A DNA stretch of 5,522 nucleotides from Pseudomonadota bacterium (GTDB lineage Bacteria > Pseudomonadota > Gammaproteobacteria > Xanthomonadales > Rhodanobacteraceae), in contig JAJZGE010000106.1 of the NCBI GenBank assembly GCA_021798675.1, positions 995-6,516 of the forward strand, read 5' to 3'. A program made the translations under genes and the position numbers. The number at the start of each line of letters is the position of its first letter. Positions within the stretch are counted from its first letter, which is position 1. This document shows positions 1 to 4,522 of the stretch, in pieces. The notes under the pieces were generated by a model, which saw only the letters and a list, made by a program, of their open reading frames with translations, ran no database searches and was not told the DNA's origin.

Positions 1-118
1 GCTGCTGCTGCGTGTCCGGATCGAGCGACAGCGTGTGGTTCAGCGCGGTTTCCAGCGCGCGGCCGGCCAGCTTGCGCAGCGGCGGTGGCAGCCAGGAGTT
101 GGGGGCGACGGCGTTCAT
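1..118 (-). CDS. Partial CDS, probable UbiJ-like (SCP2-domain) ubiquinone biosynthesis accessory factor, N-terminus only
   Basis: Read on the minus strand from the ATG at 116-118, this open frame gives 39 residues starting MNAVAPNSWLPPPLRKLAGR and continuing ALETALNHTLSLDPDTQQQ before the window ends. The pattern of a short leader, an amphipathic helix with LAGRALETALN, then L-x-LDPD resembles, from memory, the N-terminus of UbiJ/SCP2-type proteins of Xanthomonadales. In E. coli UbiJ is a lipid-binding accessory factor of the aerobic ubiquinone biosynthesis (Ubi) complex. The SCP2 lipid-binding domain itself lies outside the window, so the assignment rests on few residues. The gene begins 38 bp after the trmL stop on the same strand, so the two could be co-transcribed, but a TACAAT hexamer 6 nt before the ATG suggests its own promoter. 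No Shine-Dalgarno is visible. That a coding region is present is fairly sure; the family is tentative. Confidence 0.55.
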   Translation of the reverse strand, partial: MNAVAPNSWLPPPLRKLAGRALETALNHTLSLDPDTQQQ

Positions 119-124
119 CCGGCG

Positions 125-130
125 ATTGTA
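125..130 (-). promoter_or_regulatory. Candidate -10 element (TACAAT) for the UbiJ-like gene, leaderless spacing
   Basis: On the minus strand TACAAT matches the sigma-70 -10 consensus at 5 of 6 positions and is followed by CGCCGG and then the ATG. The normal start point, about 7 nt past the hexamer, would fall on the A of the start codon, giving a leaderless mRNA. No convincing -35 lies 16-18 bp upstream; that stretch is a GC-rich run including the palindrome GCCGGCGCCGGC (135-146). Confidence 0.4.
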
Positions 131-156
131 GCCCGCCGGCGCCGGCCCATCATGCG

Positions 157-627
157 TCAGCCGGCCGTGGCGCCGGCGAAGCCGAGCTGGCGCCAGGCCT
201 CATAGACGGCTACCGCCACCGCGTTGGACAGATTCAGGCTGCGGCTGTCCGCACACATCGGCAGTCGCAGCCGCTGGCCGGCGGGGATCGTCTGCAGCAC
301 GTTGTCCGGTAGCCCCGCGGTTTCGCAACCGAACAGCAGGGCGTCGCCGTCGGCAAAGCGCGCCTCGACGTGGGCCATCCGGCCGCGGGTGGTGAAGGCG
401 AACACGCGCGGGGTGCCGATGGCGGCGAGGCAGCCGGCCAGATCGTCGTGCAGTGCGATGCGCGCGTACTCGTGGTAATCCAGTCCGGCCCGGCGCAGGC
501 GCGCGTCGTCGAGTTCGAAGCCGAGCGGCCGGATCAGATGCAGCGCCGCGCCGGTGTTCGCGCACAGGCGAATCACGTTGCCGGTGTTCGGCGGGATCTC
601 GGGTCGGAACAGGATGACATGCAGCAT
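157..627 (-). CDS. trmL: tRNA (cytidine(34)-2'-O)-methyltransferase TrmL
   Basis: TrmL is a small SPOUT-family methyltransferase that uses S-adenosylmethionine to methylate the 2'-O of the wobble nucleotide (C34 or cmnm5U34) of certain leucine tRNAs in the cytoplasm. The 156-residue product has the length of E. coli TrmL (YibK) and matches it nearly end to end by eye. Residues 9-26 read [18 protein letters not shown], residues 44-53 [10 protein letters not shown], residues 100-107 GCETAGLP (the GxExxGLP part of the trefoil-knot cofactor site), and residues 128-147 [20 protein letters not shown] with the SxNLSNA motif. The only oddity noted is Cys101, where E. coli has Pro. The ATG at 625-627 yields the family N-terminus [10 protein letters not shown] directly, so the start is firm. 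No Shine-Dalgarno precedes it. It is the first of two minus-strand genes; the next begins 38 bp beyond its stop. Confidence 0.96.
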   Translation of the reverse strand: MLHVILFRPEIPPNTGNVIRLCANTGAALHLIRPLGFELDDARLRRAGLDYHEYARIALHDDLAGCLAAIGTPRVFAFTTRGRMAHVEARFADGDALLFGCETAGLPDNVLQTIPAGQRLRLPMCADSRSLNLSNAVAVAVYEAWRQLGFAGATAG

Positions 628-633
628 CCGCCG

Positions 634-639
634 ATTATT
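634..639 (-). promoter_or_regulatory. Candidate -10 element (AATAAT) for trmL, leaderless spacing
   Basis: On the minus strand AATAAT (5 of 6 to TATAAT) is followed by CGGCGG and then the trmL ATG, the same 6-nt spacing as at the UbiJ-like gene. A start point on the A of the ATG is predicted. The only -35-like hexamer nearby is TTGGCG (659-664) with a long 19-bp spacer, which is weak. Confidence 0.4.
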
Positions 640-703
640 GCGCGGCCGCGACGCCCGGCGCCAAGCGCATCCGCCTCAGCCGGCGCGACGCGGGCACAGC
701 ACA

Positions 704-730
704 CCATCGTGCGGCAGCGCGCTACGATGG
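704..730. repeat. Perfect 7-bp inverted repeat in the trmL/lipoprotein divergent spacer
   Basis: CCATCGT (704-710) and ACGATGG (724-730) are exact reverse complements separated by 13 bp. The right arm overlaps a weak -10-like TACGAT (723-728) pointing toward the lipoprotein gene. It could be an operator for a dimeric regulator or a hairpin in a leader transcript; no function is shown. Confidence 0.35.
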
Positions 731-772
731 CGGACGGGCCGGCAACGTCGCGGCCTGATTGACCCACCATCC

Positions 773-785
773 CTTCAAGTTGAAG
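773..785. repeat. Inverted repeat CTTCAA-G-TTGAAG just upstream of the lipoprotein ribosome-binding site
   Basis: Two perfect 6-bp arms flank a single central G, and the repeat ends 4 bp before the GGAG at 790-793. A 1-nt loop cannot form a stable RNA hairpin at full stem length, so if it is functional a DNA operator is the likelier reading. It may be chance. Confidence 0.3.
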
Positions 786-789
786 CTGC

Positions 790-793
790 GGAG
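790..793 (+). promoter_or_regulatory. Ribosome-binding site of the lipoprotein gene
   Basis: GGAG lies 6 nt before the ATG at 800. It decides the start: the open frame extends back to 554, but that extension overlaps trmL on the other strand and has no signal, whereas ATG 800 has this site and opens directly into a signal peptide. Confidence 0.65.
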
Positions 794-799
794 CCACCC

Positions 800-1198
800 A
801 TGCGCAAGACCCTGCTGTTGCTCGTCCCCGTGCTGCTGCTTGGCGCCTGCAGCTGGGGCATCACCCTCGATCCGGCCGCGCGCAACGTGCGCACGGCGTG
901 GAATGGCGATGTCTCCGGCTGCCGCGATCTGGGCAAGGTCACCGTCTCGGTGATGGATCACGTCGGCCCGGTCGACCGCAACAACATCACCGTGCGCGAC
1001 GAGCTGGAGGTCATGGCGCGCAACTCCGCCGCGCAGATGCACGCCGACACGGTCAAGCCGCTGGGCGATCCGGTGGACGGTTCGCAGGCGTGGGGCGCCT
1101 ACGTCTGCGGCACCCACACGGTCACGCCGAACCGCGCGCCGGCTGCGGCCGGCTCTGCCCCCGGCAGCGCGCAGACCTTCCCGGTGCACGGCGGCTGA
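800..1198 (+). CDS. DUF4156-type outer-membrane-class lipoprotein, function unknown
   Basis: The 132-residue product starts MRKTLLLLVPVLLLGACSWG: a short basic n-region, a leucine-rich core and the lipobox LGAC, so signal peptidase II should cut before Cys17 to give a lipidated periplasmic or outer-membrane protein. Residue +2 is Ser, not Asp, so there is no inner-membrane retention signal. The mature part (AARNVRTAW, then a Cys and LGKVTVSV, then ELEVMARNSAAQMHADTVKPLG, ending in a GAYVCG strand) follows the pattern of DUF4156 lipoproteins such as E. coli YjeI: an early VR, a conserved Cys pair, an alpha helix with RN-A, and a terminal Y-x-C strand. The two mature cysteines could form a disulfide. 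The last 25 residues are Ala/Pro/Gly-rich and probably disordered. It is transcribed alone between a divergent trmL and a terminator. The family function is not known. Confidence 0.85.
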   Translation: MRKTLLLLVPVLLLGACSWGITLDPAARNVRTAWNGDVSGCRDLGKVTVSVMDHVGPVDRNNITVRDELEVMARNSAAQMHADTVKPLGDPVDGSQAWGAYVCGTHTVTPNRAPAAAGSAPGSAQTFPVHGG

Positions 1199-1218
1199 GC
1201 TTTCCGCCGATCGACCGA

Positions 1219-1250
1219 AGGCGAAAGGCGCATGCGGGCGCCTTTCGCCT
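1219..1250. terminator. Bidirectional stem-loop terminator between convergent genes
   Basis: AGGCGAAAGGCGC (1219-1231) and GCGCCTTTCGCCT (1238-1250) are perfect 13-bp complements around the 6-nt loop ATGCGG. It lies 21 bp after the lipoprotein stop and 12 bp before the end of the minus-strand permease gene, so it can serve both. There is no run of T after either arm; the AAAGGCG...CGCCTTT core puts short A/U stretches inside the stem. The strong symmetric stem and its position make termination likely, but efficiency is uncertain. Confidence 0.8.
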
Positions 1251-1261
1251 GTCTGCGCCGG

Positions 1262-2035
1262 TCAGCCGCGCGTGAAAAACCACGCCGTCATCGCCAGCCC
1301 CACCGCCACCACGAACAGCCGCAGGCGCGCCGGTGCCACCCGCCGCGCCAGCACTGGGCCGATCCAGCCGCCGGCGATCGCCGCAAGCAGCATGATCAGC
1401 GCCTCGCGCCACCACACCGCGCGGGCGACGATGAAGATCGCTGCCGCGACCACGTTCATGCAGCCGGCGAGTACCGTCTTGACCCCGTTCATGGCGTGGA
1501 TCTCGGTCATCCCGTACAGCCCCAGCATCGCCAGCATCAGGATGCCGATGCCGCCGCCGAAATAGCCGCCGTAGATGCCGATCAGTGCCTGCGCCGCCAC
1601 CAGCGCCGGCACACCGATGCGTCCGTGCCGGCGCAGCAGGTCAGTCAGCGAACGGCCGAGCGCGAACACCAGCGTGCCGAACAGCAGCAGCCACGGCACG
1701 ATCGCCACGAACAGCTGCTCCGGCGTCAGCAGCAGCAGGATCGAGCCCGCCGCGCCGCCGAGCAGGCTCACCAGCACAAAGGCGCTCATCGGCAACTGGC
1801 CACGCGCCGCGCCGATGTCGCCCCGATACGCCCACGCGCTGACGAAGGTGCCCGGCAGCAGCGCTACCGTGCTGGTGGCGTTGGCGATCACCGGCGGCAC
1901 CCCGGCCAGCACCAGCGCCGGAAAGGTCAGAAAGCTGCCGCCGCCGGCTACCGCGTTGAGCGCGCCGGCGAGCAGGCTGGCAAGTACGAGCAGGGCCAGA
2001 TGGCCGGGGCTGGGCAGGGGCATCGGGTCGGTCAC
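1262..2035 (-). CDS. TauE/SafE-family (sulfite exporter type) membrane permease
   Basis: The 257-residue product is very hydrophobic, with seven or eight likely membrane segments (about residues 12-36, 48-66, 83-103, 108-128, 142-172, 187-206, 212-230 and 238-254). It carries the two-fold family signature: AGGGSFLTFPALVLAGVPP near residue 30, followed by NATSTVALLPG, and the repeat copy GGYFGGGIGILMLAMLGL near residue 157. A conserved NGVKTVLAG follows at 184-191. TauE/SafE proteins are inner-membrane carriers for organic or inorganic sulfur anions such as sulfite and sulfoacetate, but substrates of most members are unknown, and no sulfur-metabolism gene is nearby to indicate one. The start is unsettled: GTG 2035 gives this length and ATG 2023 is four codons shorter; neither has a Shine-Dalgarno. 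It is divergent from pssA and converges on the terminator at 1219-1250. Confidence 0.9.
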   Translation of the reverse strand: MTDPMPLPSPGHLALLVLASLLAGALNAVAGGGSFLTFPALVLAGVPPVIANATSTVALLPGTFVSAWAYRGDIGAARGQLPMSAFVLVSLLGGAAGSILLLLTPEQLFVAIVPWLLLFGTLVFALGRSLTDLLRRHGRIGVPALVAAQALIGIYGGYFGGGIGILMLAMLGLYGMTEIHAMNGVKTVLAGCMNVVAAAIFIVARAVWWREALIMLLAAIAGGWIGPVLARRVAPARLRLFVVAVGLAMTAWFFTRG

Positions 2036-2124
2036 GGGTAGCAGGAGTCGGGCCAGCTTACCCGGGGTGCGCGACGAACGGCGGCCACCGCGCTGCAGCG
2101 CACGCCGTGACTTGCGATGATGTG

Positions 2125-2133
2125 TGCTATTCG
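2125..2133 (+). promoter_or_regulatory. Weak candidate extended -10 for pssA
   Basis: TGCTATTCG carries a TGn extension followed by TAT, but the hexamer TATTCG matches TATAAT at only 3 of 6 positions. It ends 6 nt before the ATG at 2140, the same spacing seen at trmL, which is the main reason for listing it. No -35 is evident. Confidence 0.2.
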
Positions 2134-2139
2134 ATACGC

Positions 2140-3549
2140 ATGCTGCCGATGAATACGCTGATCTCCACCCCCGCGCGCCTGGCGCGGCGCATCCTCTCGC
2201 CGCGGCGCCAGCCGAAGGCGCAGGCGCTGCTGGACGCGCTGCCCGCGTTCGCGCTGCCGGCGCAGGCGATCGAGGTGCTGCCCGATCCGGCGGCGTTCCG
2301 CCAGGCGCTGCTGCAGCTGATCGCGCAGGCCACGCGGCGCATCGTGATCGTGACGCTGTACCTGCAGGACGACGAAGGCGGCCGCGAGGTGCTGGAGGCG
2401 CTGTACGCGGCGCGCGCGCGGCAGCCGGCGCTGGAAATTTCGGTATTCGTGGACTGGCATCGGGCGCAGCGCGGGCTGATCGGCAAGCACAAGAGCGAGG
2501 GCAACGCGGGCATGTACCGCGAGTACGCCGCGCGGCTGGGGCCGGGCGTGGCGATCTACGGCGTGCCAGTGCAGAACCGCGAGCTGTTCGGCGTGCTGCA
2601 CCTCAAGGGCTTCGTGATCGACGATTGCGTGCTCTACAGCGGCGCCAGCCTCAACGACGTCTACCTGGCGCGGCACGGGCGCTATCGGCTGGATCGCTAT
2701 CACCGGCTGCAGCATCGCGGCCTGGCCGATGCGATGGCTGCCCTGGTGCAGCGGCAGTTTGTCGAAAGCGACGCGGTGCGCCGGCTGGACCAGCCGCCGG
2801 TCCCGGTCACGCGCACGCTGCTGGGACCGATCCGTCAGTTCCGCCAGGCGCTGCAGGAAGCCCGCTACGACGTGCCGCACGAATCGGTGGGCCAGGCGCA
2901 GGTCGCGGTGACGCCGCTGCTCGGCTTCGGTCGCAGCGACAATGCGCTTAACGAGACCGTGCTCGCGCTGCTGCGCGGCGCCCGCCAGCGGGTGATCCTG
3001 CTGACCCCGTACTTCAACCTGCCCAAGCCGGTGCGTGCGGCGCTCGGCCAGCTGCTGCGGCGCGGCTGCAGCATCGACATCATGGTCGGTGACAAGACCG
3101 CGAACGATTTCTACATTCCGCCGGGGCAGCCGTTCAAGACCATCGGGCTGCTGCCGTACCTGTACGAAAACAACCTGCGCCGCTTTGCGCGGGCGCACCG
3201 GCGGCAGATCGCCAGCGGCCAGCTCAACCTGCACCTGTGGCGCGATGGCGACAACAGCTATCACCTGAAAGGCCTGTTCGTCGACGACGATGTGGTGCTG
3301 CTCACCGGCCACAACCTCAACCCGCGCGCGTGGGCGCTGGATCTGGAAAACGGTCTGCTGCTGCGCGATCCGGCGCGGCTGCTGCACGCGCGGCACCAGG
3401 CGGAATGGGCGGCGCTGCAGCGGCATGCCACGCGGCTGTCGGACTACCTCGCGCTGGAGAGCCCGCGGCACTATCCGGCGCAGGTGCGCAAGCAGCTGCG
3501 GCGGCTCAACCGCACCCGGCTGGACCGGCTGGTCAACCGGCTGCTGTGA
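2140..3549 (+). CDS. pssA: CDP-diacylglycerol--serine O-phosphatidyltransferase (phosphatidylserine synthase, HKD type)
   Basis: PssA makes phosphatidylserine from CDP-diacylglycerol and L-serine, the committed step to phosphatidylethanolamine; the E. coli enzyme is a phospholipase-D-superfamily protein that associates peripherally with the membrane. The 469-residue product carries two HxKxxxxD motifs: HLKGFVIDD (H154, K156, D161), followed by LYSGASLNDVYL, and HLKGLFVDD (H375, K377, D382), followed by LTGHNLNPRAWALDLEN. Other stretches shared by eye with E. coli PssA are VDWHRAQRG, TPYFNLP and VGDKTANDFYIPPGQPFK. The Arg/Lys-rich C-terminus (RKQLRRLNRTRLDRLVNRLL) also matches and may help membrane contact. 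Starts at GTG 2107, ATG 2140 and ATG 2149 are all in frame with no Shine-Dalgarno; 2140 is preferred only for a possible -10 element, and 2149 (466 residues) is as plausible. E. coli PssA is about 451 residues, so the N-terminus is slightly longer here. The 3' end overlaps the convergent acetyltransferase gene by 17 bp. Confidence 0.96.
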   Translation: MLPMNTLISTPARLARRILSPRRQPKAQALLDALPAFALPAQAIEVLPDPAAFRQALLQLIAQATRRIVIVTLYLQDDEGGREVLEALYAARARQPALEISVFVDWHRAQRGLIGKHKSEGNAGMYREYAARLGPGVAIYGVPVQNRELFGVLHLKGFVIDDCVLYSGASLNDVYLARHGRYRLDRYHRLQHRGLADAMAALVQRQFVESDAVRRLDQPPVPVTRTLLGPIRQFRQALQEARYDVPHESVGQAQVAVTPLLGFGRSDNALNETVLALLRGARQRVILLTPYFNLPKPVRAALGQLLRRGCSIDIMVGDKTANDFYIPPGQPFKTIGLLPYLYENNLRRFARAHRRQIASGQLNLHLWRDGDNSYHLKGLFVDDDVVLLTGHNLNPRAWALDLENGLLLRDPARLLHARHQAEWAALQRHATRLSDYLALESPRHYPAQVRKQLRRLNRTRLDRLVNRLL

Positions 3550-4168
3550 CGCTGGCCGCAGCGCCCCGCTGGGTCGACGCCAGGCGCTGCAGCCGCAGGG
3601 TCAGCCAGCGCTGCACGTCCGGCCATTCGCTGGCCACGATGCTGTAGCACACGGTGTTGCGCAGGCTGCCGTCGGGGCGGCGCTTGTGCGCGCGCAGCAC
3701 GCCGTCGCGCTGTGCGCCGAGGCGTTCGATCGCGCGCTGCGAGTCGAGGTTGCGGTGGTCGGTGTGGAACTCCACCGCCACGCAGCCAAGCGTCTCGAAC
3801 GCGTGGCGCAGCAGCAGCCGCTTGCAGGCGCTGTTGAGATGGCTTTTCTGCCAGCGCTTCGCGTACCAGGTATAGCCGATCGCCAGCCGCGGCAGCTCCG
3901 GCACATAGTCGTAGTAGCGGGTGGTGCCGACGATCGCGCCGCTGGTTTTCTCGCGCACCGCGAACGGCAGCATCAGCCCGGCGGCGCGGCCCTGCAGCGC
4001 CTGCTCGACGTACCCGCGGGCCTGGCCCGGTGCCGGCGCGCTGGTGAACCACAGCTGCCACAGCTCGCCGTCCGCGGCGGCTGCCTCCAGCGCCGGCGCG
4101 TGTTCCAGCTGCAGCGGTTCCAGCAGCACGTGCTCGTCCTGCAGGTGGATCGGTTCGAGTGGCTGCAT
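3533..4168 (-). CDS. GNAT-family N-acetyltransferase (RimJ/RimL-like, Acetyltransf_3 type)
   Basis: The 211-residue product has the layout of single-domain GNAT enzymes that move an acetyl group from acetyl-CoA to an amine. An N-terminal strand region (HVLLEPLQLEHAPAL) leads to REKTSGAIVGTTRYYDY (72-88), then the core LAIGYTWYAKRWQKSHLNSACKRLLL (95-120, beta4 and the start of alpha3), HAFETLGCVAVEFHTDHRN (122-140), LDSQRAIERLGAQRDGVLRAHKRRPDGS (141-168) and a final CYSIVASEWPDV. The W-Y-x-x-R-W...NS-CK-LLL...AIERLGA..DG.LR series is typical of a widespread subgroup. The substrate cannot be read from the sequence; protein N-termini or small amines are possible. The ATG at 4166-4168 has GGAG 7 nt upstream (4175-4178), so the start is firm. 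It lies 43 bp after the ydcH-like gene, probably co-transcribed, and its last 17 bp overlap the convergent pssA end. The Thr/Ala-rich tail after about residue 198 looks unstructured. Confidence 0.9.
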   Translation of the reverse strand: MQPLEPIHLQDEHVLLEPLQLEHAPALEAAAADGELWQLWFTSAPAPGQARGYVEQALQGRAAGLMLPFAVREKTSGAIVGTTRYYDYVPELPRLAIGYTWYAKRWQKSHLNSACKRLLLRHAFETLGCVAVEFHTDHRNLDSQRAIERLGAQRDGVLRAHKRRPDGSLRNTVCYSIVASEWPDVQRWLTLRLQRLASTQRGAAASVTAAG

Positions 4169-4174
4169 GGCGGG

Positions 4175-4178
4175 CTCC
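4175..4178 (-). promoter_or_regulatory. Ribosome-binding site of the acetyltransferase gene
   Basis: GGAG on the minus strand, 6-7 nt before the ATG, is one of only two clear Shine-Dalgarno sequences in the window (the other precedes the lipoprotein gene). It fits an internal operon gene that needs its own leader-based initiation. Confidence 0.6.
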
Positions 4179-4211
4179 GGCAGGCGCGTGGCAGGGGTGC
4201 GGCCCCCGGGT

Positions 4212-4418
4212 TCAGGCGTCGAGATCGGGAATCAGCTTGCTTTCGAGCCGGGCGATGTTGTCCTTCAGCCGCAGCTTGCGTTTTTTCAGGCGGGTCAGCT
4301 GCAGCTCGTCGCGGCTGATGCCGGAGGCCAGCTGGATGATCGCCGCATCCAGATCGCGGTGCTCCGTGCGCAACTCGGCCAGCCGATGGACGATCTTGGA
4401 GTGATCCTGGAGCTGCAT
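4212..4418 (-). CDS. YdcH/DUF465-family small helical protein
   Basis: The 68-residue product MQLQDHSKIVHRLAELRTEH... is highly charged and lacks membrane segments. It is built as two helices with heptad-like leucines (IVHRLAELRTEHRDLDAAI and ELQLTRLKKRKLRLKDNIARLE), consistent with a short antiparallel coiled-coil hairpin. The LKKRKLRLKDNI stretch (44-55) matches the most conserved part of DUF465 proteins such as E. coli YdcH (VRMKKQKLQLKDEM), and the length fits the family of about 70 residues. The molecular function of the family is not established. The frame also opens 11 codons earlier at GTG 4451, but those residues are a non-family hydrophobic stretch and a possible -10 element overlaps that region, so ATG 4418 is chosen; neither start has a good Shine-Dalgarno. 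It heads a likely two-gene unit with the acetyltransferase and is divergent from ttcA. Confidence 0.85.
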   Translation of the reverse strand: MQLQDHSKIVHRLAELRTEHRDLDAAIIQLASGISRDELQLTRLKKRKLRLKDNIARLESKLIPDLDA

Positions 4419-4454
4419 GGCGGCGACGGCAAGGACGGCGGGAAGGATCACGCT

Positions 4455-4460
4455 AGTCTA
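4455..4460 (-). promoter_or_regulatory. Weak candidate -10 (TAGACT) for the ydcH-like gene
   Basis: TAGACT on the minus strand matches TATAAT at 4 of 6 positions and would place a transcript start near 4448, leaving about 30 nt before ATG 4418. That would exclude the GTG 4451 start. No -35 at good spacing is visible. Confidence 0.2.
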
Positions 4461-4470
4461 GGAGCATGAG

Positions 4471-4486
4471 CGGCAGAAAGCTGCCG
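4471..4486. repeat. Short inverted repeat CGGCAG-aaag-CTGCCG in the ttcA/ydcH spacer
   Basis: Two perfect 6-bp arms surround a 4-nt AAAG centre and end 2 bp before the TACAAT -10 of ttcA, within the promoter spacer. It could be an operator or part of a small hairpin on a transcript leaving toward ydcH. No function is shown. Confidence 0.3.
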
Positions 4487-4488
4487 GT

Positions 4489-4494
4489 TACAAT
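4489..4494 (+). promoter_or_regulatory. Candidate -10 element (TACAAT) of ttcA
   Basis: TACAAT matches the sigma-70 -10 at 5 of 6 positions and predicts a transcript start near 4501, giving a leader of about 22 nt before ATG 4523. Two earlier in-frame ATGs, at 4466 and 4493, would lie upstream of this start point, supporting the 4523 choice. No -35 hexamer is evident at 16-18 bp upstream. Confidence 0.45.
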
Positions 4495-4522
4495 GGGTGT
4501 CCACCCCCGACGACCGACCGTC

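Noticed and set aside
135..146. 12-bp palindrome GCCGGCGCCGGC between trmL and the UbiJ-like gene as a terminator or operator
   Set aside because: Pure G/C palindromes arise easily at this GC content, there is no loop or T tract, and flanking bases do not extend the symmetry.
758..764. TTGACC (759-764) as a -35 for the lipoprotein gene
   Set aside because: A -10 at 16-18 bp downstream would fall at about 781-787, where the sequence (TGAAGCT) does not resemble TATAAT, and the transcript would start on top of the ribosome-binding site.
554..799. N-terminal extension of the lipoprotein frame back to 554
   Set aside because: It overlaps trmL on the other strand, is Arg-rich and would bury the signal peptide. 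ATG 800 has a GGAG at 6 nt and begins a classical lipoprotein signal.
1232..2041. A 269-codon plus-strand frame opposite the permease gene
   Set aside because: The product is a low-complexity Arg/Gln/His/Ala-rich chain typical of the antisense of hydrophobic coding sequence; the minus strand encodes a clear TauE/SafE protein.
2032..3471. A 479-codon open frame on the minus strand covering nearly all of pssA
   Set aside because: It is the antisense shadow of a GC-rich gene. Its product is Arg/Gln/His-rich without recognisable domains, whereas the plus strand encodes a full HKD-type PssA with both catalytic motifs.
3290..4318. A long plus-strand frame spanning the end of pssA and the region opposite the acetyltransferase
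   Set aside because: Out-of-frame read of pssA joined to antisense of a well-supported GNAT gene; no coherent protein features.
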